From the NCBI GenBank assembly GCA_964030475.1, contig CAXIPT010000002.1, positions 9,369,391 to 9,433,390 on the forward strand: a DNA stretch of 64,000 nucleotides. The letters are read 5' to 3'. The DNA comes from Tethya wilhelma (taxonomy: Eukaryota; Porifera; Demospongiae; Tethyida; Tethyidae). Below are positions 34,262-46,871 of this stretch, in pieces. Under the pieces are notes generated by a model. The model did no database searches, was not told the origin of the DNA, and saw only the letters and a program-made list of their open reading frames with translations. The stretch's first letter is position 1. Every line of letters begins with the position of its first letter. Both the position numbers and the translations under genes were made by a program.

Positions 34262-34738
34262 GATGCGGTCTGACCTTATGATTTGCTTTGCTGGCAATTT
34301 AGAGGTCAAAGTTCAACATTGTCTCCGTATACCTCGTACCATACGGTACTATACCAACCATGCCAGACATGCACCAACCATGCCAACCATGCACTTGCGC
34401 ATGAAGATAGTATGCACCGGCCATTAAATTTTTTTTTTATATTAATTTTTCTATGGATCACATCTTATAAACAGACAATCAAAACATGCATATATATATA
34501 ATCTGACACATTATATTAGAGCACGTAATTTTATCGGCAATACAAAACAAAACAAACAAACAACAAAGCAATAAGCAGCACTAGTAGCACTGCTCCTTGA
34601 TTTTGACAAGTCTCTGTTTGTATACACATACACGGCATAAGTACAAATAAAAGTAATTTTACTTCACAAAACTATAAAACATTGAAACTGTAGCTGGCTG
34701 TTGTGAAATGTACTGTAATGCATGGATGCACAAATTAT

Positions 34739-36174
34739 TCATGAAGCTGAAGAGTAATGCAAAAAACTGTTTGAATCGACAGGAGAGAACCTTTGTTGCC
34801 GATGCTGTTGATGATGCTGTGGTCCCACAGTCATGGAAGAAGATGTCAAAACCATCTTGGCTCTTTGACTGCACGAAACATGCTCAAGTTCACTACTCCA
34901 CAGTGGAAGTGGAGCTGCAAGATGTGTATAAAGAGACTGCGACACGCAAGCACTCGAAGAAGATGGCTGCAACAAGCTAGTCAAGGTTGTTCCACCATTA
35001 CCCACACCACCACTAGGTGGACTTGGATTATTCGGCACGTTGGAGAAATAAGGAGAGCTGGCGTTCGAGTAGCTCGCACTTGGCGGCGGGGCTGAAGATA
35101 CGGAGGGGATGAAATCGCTCTGGTAACCCTGATCGAGATCAGAAAGCCCCGAAGCACACGAGGTACTGGCTGGAGGGACACTGAAGATGTTTGGACTGGA
35201 AGTGGAGGAGTGGTCCTGTAGTCCTTCGTCCGAACTGGACGAATTTGGTCTCTTGTACGAGAAGGGGGCTTCATTAGTGCTTGAGAACGACAGGGGTGCC
35301 TCGTCTGATGAGGGGATTACATCATTGGAATTAGAAACAAGGGTGGGATAAAAGTTGTGCGTGAGTGAGGGTGATTTGTGCGAAAGTACCTCCGAACCAG
35401 CTGTCGAGTGAGGGGATGAAGCGGCCATGAAGCTTGAAGCTGATGATGATGAGTGAAGGCTGGTTTCCGAAGAAACACTGTCTGGTTGCAGCAAGGATTC
35501 CAGGAAGTTCATATCCGCTGGGGTATCGGCTGACGGGGGACTGGTATCCAAGGTTGGCATGAACGTATCCAGAGATGGCACCATGGTATCATAGTGACTA
35601 GTGTGCAGAGATTGAGGACTAGTATCCAAAGATCGAGGAGTGTTATACAGTGCTTGAGGACTAGTATCCAAACCTCGAGGAGTAGTATCCAAAGATCGAG
35701 GTGTAGTATACAGTGATTGAGGACTAGTATCCAAAGATCGAGGATTAGCATACAGTGATTGAGGACTAGTATCCAAAGATCGAGGAGTGTTATACAAAGA
35801 TGGTGGACTAGTATCCAAACCTCGAGGACTAGTATCCAGAGATCGAGGACTAGTATCCAAAGTTGTAACACTAGTATACGAAGACGAAGGACTGAAATCC
35901 AAATCAGACGAAGCAGAATCCCAAAACACACTCTTTGAAGATGCAGCAACAGAAGATGAGAAAAATGAAGCACCCTTGTTGCTAGCCGAAGAAGCGGTCT
36001 CGCTCAACTGCATCACCTCACCTTTGACCCCTTCGAGAGGATTGGCTGCCGTGTTCCCATCGCAGTTTGCCACAGGGAAGGGATCGTGGGATATCGGAGG
36101 GAGGGATTTGGTCGCCGAGGAGTTGGTGAGCATCCGATGAGCCAAGTATCTCTCACCATCTTCTTTGCTGGAGG

Positions 36175-36229
<55 letters not shown>

Positions 36230-39200
36230 AAAGATGATAATACATGCGTGGTTAACTTTGTCTCTGTAGTGCGTACATGTACCTAGCTGTGCACGACAAA
36301 TAATAACTTTGCAAAATTTGATTATTAGATAAAGGATTAAAGTAAGTAGTTTCGTATTTTAATGCTTTTTTTAAGCCAAGAATAAAATATTACACGTTAC
36401 ACATAGTAAATCTAATCAAAAACACAAAACCTTTAATTTTAGTTTATTAATAAAGGTACAGCAAACACAACACAGTAACTTCTTGAAAAATCACAATTCA
36501 AAATTAATCTTTTCAAAAACCAAACTCTACAGACAAAACAATGACATAATTTTACCATTAACCCTTTCTCATCCCTCTCCTTACCTGATGACATAATTCA
36601 CACATATAATGTAGGAGGGGCTCCCGCTGCGACCACACTTCATGACCGTGGCTCTGGTCTGTATCCAGATGTAGTGACCGAACTTTGTGAGCATACGATA
36701 GTAGCTACTGAGAGCTTCTCCTTTCTCCATCACTGGACAGAAGAGGAGAAGAATGAAAGAAACAAACAAACAAACAATAAATACACACAAACAAGCAAAC
36801 AAAAACAAAATTATACAAAATGTCATAACCAAACAAAAACACAGGAGATGACTCTTTAATTGTTTGGAAAAGCCTGATATAGCTGCATCAAAAACCATTC
36901 ACTGATAAAGCACAACTCTACACATGCAAATAATTTCTAAAATTAATATTCTATGCTTCAATCTCTTGTAACAGTAACAGAACGAACCACTCTATGGAGA
37001 GGAGGACAATATTAATCTTTTCGTATTTCAAAGGGTGTTAAACAAGCTAAATCTGGTCAAAGCTTAATTAACTGAATTCTCAGTATCTTTTGATTGCAAA
37101 ACATTAGTTTTAACACCACAAAGTGGCATAGTACGTACAAGTGAATGTGACGACCCTTACCTTCTTTTCCACATTCCAGGGTCGATTGGACATCATCGTG
37201 ATGATGCCTAACGAAAGGGGTTGCCCCGATGAAGTCACTCTTCTTGTATCCAAGCAACTGCCACAATCTAATTAAACAACAAAGCCACACCCACACTTGT
37301 GAAATATCAAACACTTTACAGTCAGCAAAAAAAATCAACCACACAATTAGCTAGCTATACACAGCTGACAAGCCCTCAAAACAATTTGGTGGAGGGGTCA
37401 TTTGAGGTCAATACAAATTACATAATTGGCACTCCCTCAACCACTACACAGATGTTGGAGTAGAACTAAGTCACAATAGTACACTCAGTTCCTCCCAAAA
37501 AGCAAAGAAAAAAAAAAGGAATATTAGCAGTACAGCTTGTTTAGTGATGAGGACTTTAAATGCCATGTGCTGTGGGAAGACTCATGATAATGGGGGTCAC
37601 CATGAAAGACCCATAATTATTATATAATGTTAGGGATCAAAAGTACATAAGAAAGACTCATAATATCAGGGGTCAGTTTGTACAAAGACCCACAAATGTT
37701 AGTTTTAAACAAATGTTAGGGGTCATTTTATTTAAAAAGGAGAGTCCTTTCAATATACCCACTCATTTCCCTTTCCTGTGTTGGCGGTTGGATTTCCAAG
37801 TTTATACAAGAGCCAGATGTTGATAAATTACTCAACATACTGTACATGTAGCCTCGTTCCCAGGCTCCTCCATCGTGTATTCTCGAAGACGCGAGGGAGG
37901 AGACTGGGAACAAGGCTACTGTACATGTACAAGTAGTAATAATATTATTCCCCAAAACACAACTTTTTGAGTAGCAATTTCAGGACAATTTGGGCAATTT
38001 TGGGTGTGGGAATTGTCTAGCTTCAAGCCAAGCCACCGTAAATTTTTTTACATCCCTGTATATGCTATGCATATTGTAGCTTCACTCTAGCAACGATTGA
38101 TAGTGACAGATTCAAAAACAGGTAAAAGCCTCATGCATTAGTGTGTGGTTTGTTTTTGCCAAGGCACATGCAAGCACTTTGTAACTTTCACTGTATATTG
38201 ATCATCCTTAGGATAAAGCCATTATGTACAAACATATAAGCAAACCATGACTCCCTAAATTATCAGCTTGTTGTTTAGCTTTAACATAGCTCTCTCAGAC
38301 AGTGTGTACAACAGGCAAGCAGGATATGTTTGGGAGTGCCGTATGATACAGACAGACAGACAGACTGAAAGAGCCTACCCACTATGACAGGAATGTAGGA
38401 CCAGCGCTTCCAGAAAAAAACAAACAAAAACAACAACAAACAAACAAACCCAAAAAACAGATAAAAGTTATGCATTAATGTGTGGATTGGTTTTGTCAAG
38501 ATGCATGCAAGCACTTTGTTGTACGAATCTTCCTAAAAATAAAGCTATTATACATTGCAAACCATGCATACATGGCTCCCTAAATTATCAACTTGTTGTT
38601 GAGCTTTCACAGCTCCCTTTGTGTGGTAGTGCCAGCCAGCAGGATATGTTTGGGTGTGCATACATACAGACAGACAGACTGAAAGTGCCCACTCACTGCC
38701 ACAGGAATGAAGGAGAAGCTTCCTTCAATCACCACAGGTAAACAAAACATTAGAGTAGTCACCTGGTAACTGATCATTCCAAAACGAGGAATGCCTGGGA
38801 TGTGACTATTATAAGGACAAAGAATCTGTTGACAGTGGCTAACAGTTTGGAGTTATGTCAACTTGCACAGCACGTGGCGTTTAAACACAAAAGTATATCG
38901 CAAATCATAATGTTTTCAAAAAAAATTCAGAATCAAAAAAAAACAAGTCAAAATTAATGTTGCCATATTAATTGCCATCACAATGTTATTGAGTCTTTTT
39001 TTGCGTACTAAATGTTTTGTAGTTAGACACAGAGTGTAGGATATGAAGTTTTAACCTTGAAAGTTTATCAGGAAAAAAATCTCAATCTACCTGAGATTCA
39101 AACCTAGGTCTTTTGAATTCATTCTAGTTGAATATACTCTTATACATGTACCACTGAGCTACAAGAACTCCACTACAATGAATTGTACGCAGAAAAATAC

Positions 39201-41167
39201 TGTATAGCACAAAAATTTGGGGGATTGGGAGTTTTGGTACGGACTACCAATATATTAAATCCACAAAACAGTCATTTTTGCACAGCACATACTGTATTGC
39301 TGTGTACACTAGCGCCAAAATAAAATCCGCCAATAATGAAATTTTTGACATTCTGCCAAATTTTATTCCCGCCAATATTTTGTGCCATATAATTATACGG
39401 TAGTTTTTTTTCTCTTACAACTGAGCTACTAGAACTCTAAACTATAATGATCAAAGTATATATACACAGAGAAATAGATTTTTCTCTTACCTTCCGTCGT
39501 AGAAGGTACATTTCATTTCCATAGTGTAGTGCATCGTGAAGACGTTTCCCTCGCTTCGGACTTCGAGGATGGAAGGAGGGTTGACTGGTTGGATGAGGCA
39601 CACGATGTATGGCTCACTGCTGTGGAGTTTTAGGGTACCAGAGATGTAGACGAGCTGTGTGTGTGTGTGTGTGTGTGTGTGCATGTGTGTGTGTGTGTGA
39701 GTGTGTGTGCGTGTGAATATGTGTGAGCTAGTAGATATGCAATGAAAAACAGGACATTGACACTTTAACACACGACTGCATAAGTATGTATCAGAGTATA
39801 CCACACAAATTCCTCACAAGGTTATGACCTACAATCTACAAGTATAATCAAAATTGCACGTGTGTATATGTGTTTCACTACTTTCAACAACACCACCTGT
39901 ACTCACATTGTTGCCACGATAACAAAATTACATGAGAAATTTTTCCTACTTTTTAGCATAATATAATTATGTACTTCATGTCTACACAAACATAGAAGTC
40001 CTAAATAAAAGCTTATAAGTATAATTATAGTTTCAATCGATCATAAAGTTCAATCTTAATGACAGGATCATGCAAGCTAAAAAAAAAAAGCACATAACAT
40101 GTACTGCATGTCAAACAGTGGCTTTACCTGAACCTGCATTAGCTTCAACATTTGAACTAAAGGATGTACACATTGAACTGTATAAGTTCACAAGTATTAA
40201 GGTTCCGGGATACAGGCAAATTAATTGCAAAACCGCACTGCACATTATTCAGTATATAGCAAAAACTGCTCATTGCACAGTGCCAAGATTTTACACACTG
40301 GTTCAGCTATAATTTATGCTACTCCAGGCTGAATTTGGTTGTTAGCACAAGTTTAGCTAACTAAAGCGAAGAGTTCAAAATTTAGCAATTTTTTGACGTC
40401 AAATATTTGCAACAGTAGGCTTAGTGGAGTGAATCAAGGCATACACGCAGAAATCCAACTGTAATTGTGAGGGTCTAGCGAAGAGTTTTTAAAAAATCGC
40501 TTACTTGCTTGGGAAATATAGTGAAGTTTGTTGATTCTTGACTCAAGCTGAGGTCTGGTCTGCTCACTGTACGCGTGTTTCGTTCATTTTACGAAGCAGT
40601 ATTCCACAAAAACTCTTCGCCAGTCCCTAGTCAGTATAAAAAACAAGCTCTGAAAGCACTAGAGCAAAGATGAACTGCCTTATCTATGGCTATGTTTGAC
40701 GTCAAAAATTTTATGGCCATATCTCCGCCATTTTGAACTAAACTGATACTGATTTGGACGAAAATATTTCGTTTCGTTTAATTAAATGCAAACGGTATCC
40801 CGGAACCTTAAGAACTCTTGAGTAATAATTGCCCAATAGGTGTAAGAATATGCAAGCAAAAGCTAAAATTGCCATAAACAGAAACATTGATAACAATGGT
40901 TTACTGATGTTGAAAGTTGAACAGCTATATAGCAACATTTCCCTATAGGTTAATACCCAATAGTGGCACACATCACATCCTGCGAGACTCTATTAGTAAG
41001 GTGCTTCAAATAAGACCAACCATGTGACTATTACTCCCCCATATGCTACTATGACTAGGCAGGAAGAGAAATTAGTATGTGTAATGCTGTGAGAGGACGT
41101 GAGATAATGGGATAGCTATTGATGTTTCTGTTCAATGGAGGCTTGTGGGTAGTAGAGGCATACACTT

Positions 41168-41198
<31 letters not shown>

Positions 41199-41539
41199 GG
41201 GAGGGAAAAGAGTGTTTGCGTTTCACTATTCACTTTTCCTAAGGTTTGAACTTTGAATTCCTAAAATATTGAAGCCAGCCAAAAATAACACTGAAAACTG
41301 ACAATAATATCCCACAATCAAATTTTTTAAATCTCTTTGATCAGGTCAAGCTCTTAATTGGCTAATTATGACAAACGAGCCTATGATTTAATTGTGATCT
41401 AATTATCAAATTAAAAGTGTGTGTGTGTATTACAGAGTCTCGATCCTCCTACCTTGTATCCTGGAGAGAGAGAGTTAGTGTTGGTAACCTTGAACCTTGA
41501 GCATCTGATTCTTGAGAAAAATGTCACTTTTGCTGTGCC

Positions 41540-41613
<74 letters not shown>

Positions 41614-42113
41614 CCCAGTTAGCAACTATTAGCCGATTCTATTCATGCAAAATTGACAATACAAGAGCTATTAATTTTTTTATAACAACAAATCTTACCA
41701 TTAGGTGATTTTTCTGCCTCTCTTTCAGCTTTTGCAATACTTTCGTTGAACTTTGACTGGTCATCTGAATGGAGCAGATTACTAACACTAGTCCCAATGT
41801 GTTCACTCTGTAATAATGCACAAAAAAATCATGAAAAATGGTACAAAAAGTCACAGAAGAATAAATGTGCTATATATAGTCTCGTGAGTTTTTGCTACAT
41901 CCACTAACCTGAAAGAGTCCGAGGTGTTTCAACATGGATTCAGAGATGTACATAATGGTGCCATCCAACAGGAGTACCATCACCATACCATCAAGAGCCT
42001 ATAGAGGTAGAGAGAGAGAGGAGATAAACGGTCAGAAAATTGACCACTCACACACACACACACACACACATACACACACAGACACACACACACACACATA
42101 CACACACACACGT

Positions 42114-42151
<38 letters not shown>

Positions 42152-45100
42152 CCATAAACAGCTCCTGCACCACACCATATCTCTGAACAGCCCGCATCTG
42201 AGTCGGACTCCTAGGCTCAACCTTCGTCACGACCTCCCCACCTTGAGGAAGGGAACAAGAAGACATGTCCCCATTTTCCTCCGATTCTGTCCCCTCTCCG
42301 AAAGGCTGGTCATGGCCCACGAGGGACTTTAGTTTGAAGTAGCAGAGGATCAACCGAAGGAGAGAGCTGTTATCGAGGGTGGAAGTGACGTCAGAAGGAA
42401 AGGGGAGGAGCTGGAGACGATAACGTAGCAAGAATGAAATAGAAAACTCAAAATAGAATTCATAATAATATTGCATAACCTAAACTATTGCGGTACAGAA
42501 AGTTTGTGAAAAACTTAATTTTCGTGAATCGTGATCTGTAAAGTTATATACACACATGTACATGCACAAACCATTACAGTTGGTCTTTTGAAATTTTCAT
42601 GAAGAAAATTTTCTTGATATTTAAGATGGTCTGTAACGTGAAATTTCCATGCCGTGAGTTTTGGAGCTGTAGAGCAATGTTTTTCTATTAAAACTATGGG
42701 AGAAAAGGTGTTGGTACAAATGCCCACACTTCTCTAGCACATCTGGGGGGCCATCAGCACGAGGCTAATGATAACAGTGGTGTCACTGTATCACATGGAC
42801 GATTAATTCTATCAAAACATATCATCGTAAAAGTTAACGCATAATATGATATGCAAGTTGAGATGGATAGAATGTTATGATTACTCTCTGCCTAAGCCAA
42901 CGCGGAAATTGAACCCTTCTAGTCGTGTCTGGTGCTGTAAGTTCAACAAAGTTTTGAATACAGAGCATGCCATTGCATTGTGGCTTGTTAAACTTTCTAT
43001 CGAGTATGGAAGATTGTATCACAAACATCGAGATATATGTGGAAAAGCTTCCTCTCAAACAGGATATGATGCAGAATGACATCACAAACAGATACAGGAA
43101 AAGATTGAACATGTAATCTCTATTATGAGGATGTGAACAAATATAATACACCCCAGGCACTTTGCATAACTTGCTTTCAAACAGGATATGACACAGAATG
43201 ACATCACAACTAGATACAGGAAAGGATTGTAGATCAAGTTTCAGGTTAGAACTTTTACCTTAATTGCTGTACTTTCTAATGCATCCACATAGCTACATAA
43301 CTTAAACCATCACAGCCTTGTACCCTATTGAGGCTTCAAAGGATGGGGACATGAGTCAGGGAGTAAGGTACTATGATACAAGAAACTGTCTTGACATCAA
43401 AGCTAAGCTGTTTGACGTTTAGTCAGCATACATCAAAGACCACACACACCCTTGGGCCATGTTCGAAAGGAACTAGAAACGTTTCTTTGTTGTTTGTTGT
43501 TGTCGAAGCAAAAGTTCAACAACATGGTTTACATCAAAGTCACTTCAACGGCATATTTTTAACACTTAGTATATAATACTACTATAGCATTGTCATAGTT
43601 CTAGTTTGCTGATAGTAAAGTTCAACATGCGTATTATTATGTCACAAACAAATCTTAAGGTACATGCACACACAGCAGTTTCTTTTCAAACAAGCTATGA
43701 CACAACAGATGCACACATCAGAGCTGTAGCCAAGCTATAAGATATATTGACATCAGATCGAGCTCTAGCCACGCAGCCAGCTATCTTGACAGAAAGACAT
43801 ACCCTACATAGAAAAAGGACAAGACCCCCACACGCACTTTAACACTCACCACAGCTGCGTGGTGAATGAAACCTTACCAACACCCCACTACAAAGCATTC
43901 TCGCCTAAGTAGCTCACACGTTGCCACGACGACCAGGTCAAGGTGTCTCCAGAGACACTAACACAAGCTAAATGCAACCAATACGATTATAACATGGGCA
44001 CGGTAGCCCCTCAAAAGCGAATGTGATTATATTGACAGCATACAACTGTACTCCTACTGTAAACAGTACTGGGTAAAAACAGCCCAGNAGGAAGGGAACA
44101 AGAAGACATGTCTCCATTTTCTCCCGACTCTGTCCCCTCCCCTAAAGGCTGGTCATGGCCCACGAGGGACTTCAGTTTGAAGTAGCAGAGGATCAATCGA
44201 AGGAGAGAACTGTTGTCGAGGGTGGAAGTGACGTCAGAGGGAAAGGGGAGGAGCTAGAGACGATAATATAGCGAGAATGAAATTGAAACTCAAAAATAGG
44301 ATGCATATAAATAATAATACAAACAATTGCGGCACAGAAAGTTTGTGAAAAGTCTACTTTTCGTGAATCGTGATCTGTAAAATTATATACACACATGTAC
44401 ACTGTACATACACACACCATTACAGTATGTCTTTCAAAATTTTCCTGAGAAATTTTCTCGATATGTAAGATATGGTCTATAATATTATGAAATTTCTATG
44501 CCATAAATTTTGGAGCTGTAGAGCAATGTTTTTCTATTAAAACTATGGGAGAGAAGGTGTTGGTACAAATGCCCACACTCTTCTAGCACATCTGGGGGGT
44601 CATTAGCACGAGGCTAATAATAACAGTGGTGTCACTGTATCACACGGACGATTAATTCCAAAACATATCATCGTAAAAGTTAACACATAATATGATATGC
44701 AAGTTGAGATGGATCGAATGTTATGATTACTCTCTGCCTAAGCCAACGCGGAAATTGAACCCTTCTAGTCGTGTCTGGTGTTGTAAGTTCAACAAAGTTT
44801 TGAATACAGAGCAATCCATTGCATAGTGGCTTGTTAAACTTTCTATAGAGTAACGGGAAGATTTTATCACAAACATCGGGATATATGTGGCAAAGCTTCC
44901 TCTTAAACAGGATATGATGCAGAATGACATCACAAACAGATACTGAAAAGGATTGAACTTGAAATCTCTTATATAGGGACTTAAATTCTCTACAGGGTAG
45001 TAGAGGATATGAACAACTATAATACACCTTGCACAATTTCCTTTCAAACAGGACATGACACAAAATGACATCACAACTAGATACAGGAAAGGATTGTAGA

Positions 45101-46871
45101 TCAAATTTCAGTTTGAAAGTTTTACCTTAATTGCTGTACTTTCTAATGCATCCACATAGCTACATAGCTTAAACCATCACAGCATTGTACCCTATTGAGG
45201 CTTCAAAGGATGGGTACATGAGGTTGGGAGTAAGGTACTATGATACAAGAAACTGTCTTGACATCAAAGCTAAGCTGTTTGACGTTTAGTCAGCATACAT
45301 GAAAGACCACACACACCCTTGGGCCATGTTCGAAAGGAACTAGAAACGTTTCTTTGTTGTTTGTTGTTGTTGAAGCAAAAGTTCAACAACATGGTTTACA
45401 TCAAAGTCACCTCAATGGCATATCTTTAATGCTTAGTATATAATACACTATAGCACTGCCATAGTTCTAGTTTGCTGATAGTAAAGTTCAACATGCGTAT
45501 TATTATGTCCTTAAGGTACATGCACACACAGCAGTTTCTGTTCAAACAAGCTATGACACAACAGATGCACACATCAGAGCCGTAGCCAAGCTATGAGATA
45601 TATTGACATCAGATCCGAGCTCTAACCACGCAGCCAGCTATCTTGACAGAAAGACATATCCTACAAGAAAAAGGACAAGACCCCCACACGCACTTTAACA
45701 CTCACCACAGCTGCGTGGTGAATGAAACCTTACCAACACCCCACTACAAAGCATTCTCGCCTAAGTAGCTCACACGTTGCCACGACGACCAGGTCAAGGT
45801 GTCTCCAGAGACACTAACACAAGCTAAATGCAACCAATACGATTATAACATGGGCACGGTAGCCCCTCAAAAGCGAATGTGATTATATTGACAGCATACA
45901 ACTGTACTCCTACTGTAAACAGTACTGGGTAAAAACAGCCCAGGCCCCCATGCTAATTAGATCTAATGCAGACGGTAGTCGTTCAAGATAGCATCAACAA
46001 TTGTAAACGTATGCTGCTAAGTAGATAGTGTGAAGTGAATGGAAATCTGACTGGAACAGTATATAGTAAACAAAGACTATATTTGAGGGAACAAGTTTGC
46101 TGACTAAAGATTCTTACCACACTCATTGTAACGTACATGACAGTGTGCTACGAAAAATTTAAAGTATATTTTGCATTTAATATATTATTAAAAGGCTTCT
46201 ACAGCTATAATATTAAGCTCATTCTCTTTCTAATGAGCCTAAAAACATGGCATAAAACCATTGCTAAAGTGACTGACTTAAATTCTCTCTGTGGACTCTT
46301 AACAGTATAATATTATGAACATGTAGTAACTATAAATTCTTTTCCACATGCTGAGGGTGGTTAGAGATCATCGTTGTCAACAAGGACAAAGTTTTTAGGT
46401 TGGTCAAAAAATGGTTCATACACAGTCTTACTAAAACAACTGTAGCTTATTTGTACGTGTCATAAAGTTTATTAAGAGAACTGTGTCACAATAATATAAG
46501 CGCTGTTTGGTTACTAGAACTGAAACTGAATAAAATGTGTGACGATTTATGACGTTATGTGACCTTTTTTGACGTTTTTTTGTTTTGTTTCTAGTGCAAT
46601 TTGGGTACCATGTATGGATACTAGCTCCATGTACATACGTGTATTGTGCATTTGTCAACAAAAAACGTCACGCATTTTATTTTTGGTAACAAAACAGTAC
46701 TTATGTAGTGACACAGTTCCTTTAACTTACTGATGTAAGGTCGTCCATGACTGTCTTCTGAGACTTGCGTCTCCTCTCAGCACAAACTCTTGACTTCTCT
46801 TTCCTGAGAGCTCGATAGGCACTGTCGTTGTGTTTACGTTTCCCTCGGCTTGTTCCTGCCGTAGTCGCCAT
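34739..46871 (-). CDS. bHLH-PAS transcription factor, HIF/SIM/NPAS group
   Basis: Exons 46871-46731, 42410-42150, 41998-41909, 41807-41699, 41538-41453, 39654-39491, 37267-37161, 36732-36585, 36167-34739; 2535 nt, 844 residues. The basic region RKEKSRVCAERRRKSQK and helix STLDNSSLLRLILCYFKLK form a class I bHLH split by the first intron. PAS-A follows (DGMVMVLLLDGTIMYISES) and then PAS-B (FYDGRLWQLLGYKKSDFIG, YYRMLTKFGHYIWIQTRATV, IICVNYVIR). The PAS-B end is typical of HIF/SIM/NPAS proteins. No LxxLAP oxygen-degradation motif was noticed in the tail, so HIF identity is not shown. The 476-codon last exon encodes a Ser/Pro-rich tail with heptad repeats (35612-35863). It probably acts as a nuclear heterodimer with ARNT. 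Intron 1 holds a 1.85-kb duplication across an N. Confidence 0.85.
35612..35863 (-). repeat. In-frame 21-bp minisatellite coding SP/TP heptads
   Basis: Twelve consecutive heptads (about residues 471-554) with consensus S-L-[DY]-[TN]-[ST]-P-[RQ], for example SLDTSPR and SLYTTPR. Degenerate units follow (SLDTFMP, TLDTSPP). Units alternate between D- and Y-type, a 42-bp higher-order pattern. Proline-directed kinase sites recur every seven residues. Confidence 0.85.
36168..36226. repeat. (GA)n microsatellite at a 3' splice site
   Basis: Sense strand: a CT run, then CCCCTCCAG at the start of the last bHLH-PAS exon. Confidence 0.9.
37849..37918. mobile_element. 70-bp palindromic MITE with 9-bp target duplication
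   Basis: TAGCCTCGTTCCCAGGCTCC and an imperfect complement ending AAGGCTA. It is flanked by CTGTACATG on both sides (37840-37848, 37919-37927). It lies in a bHLH-PAS intron. Confidence 0.8.
38115..38722. repeat. Diverged tandem duplication of ~340 bp in a bHLH-PAS intron
   Basis: About 38115-38410 and 38458-38722 share TGCAAGCACTTTGT, CTCCCTAAATTATCA, AGCAGGATATGTTTGGG and CAGACAGACAGACTGAAAG in the same order, with many substitutions. No coding signal. Confidence 0.7.
39080..39172 (-). repeat. tRNA-derived SINE-like sequence
   Basis: On the minus strand an A-box-like TAGCTCAGTGG is followed 57 bases later by a B-box-like GGTTTGAATCTC. The acceptor arms do not pair and the spacing is too long for a normal tRNA. 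A second A-box-like copy (GTAGCTCAGTTGTAAGAG) lies near 39412-39435. Probably SINE remnants, not a working tRNA. Confidence 0.4.
39655..39717. repeat. (GT)n microsatellite at a 3' splice site
   Basis: Abuts bHLH-PAS exon 39491-39654; CA on the sense strand ending CACAG. Confidence 0.9.
40201..40807. mobile_element. Non-autonomous piggyBac-like element
   Basis: Perfect 13-bp TIR GGTTCCGGGATAC, flanked on both sides by TTAA (40197-40200, 40808-40811), the piggyBac target. 607 bp, no transposase. It sits in a bHLH-PAS intron. Confidence 0.85.
41539..41610. repeat. (GA)n microsatellite at a 3' splice site
   Basis: Sense strand: a long CT run ending CTAG at bHLH-PAS exon 41453-41538. Confidence 0.9.
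42048..42149. repeat. (CA)n microsatellite forming a 5' splice site
   Basis: Abuts the 3' end of bHLH-PAS exon 42150-42410. On the sense strand the exon ends GAG and the intron begins GTGTGTGTG. Confidence 0.9.
42246..45943. repeat. 1.85-kb duplicated segment across a single N, duplicating a bHLH exon
   Basis: 42246-44087 repeats at 44089-45943 with scattered substitutions and small indels. It includes most of the second bHLH-PAS exon: the second copy is 44089-44253, truncated at its 3' coding end by the N at 44088. Only the first copy joins the downstream exon. The level of difference suits two haplotypes placed in series. Confidence 0.85.

Noticed and set aside
40070..40312. 80-codon plus-strand ORF
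   Set aside because: Crosses the left end of the piggyBac-like element; chance ORF.
42032..42332. ORFs made of Cys-Val or His-Thr repeats
   Set aside because: Translation of a (CA)n/(GT)n repeat. Only the part 42150-42410 on the minus strand is a real exon.
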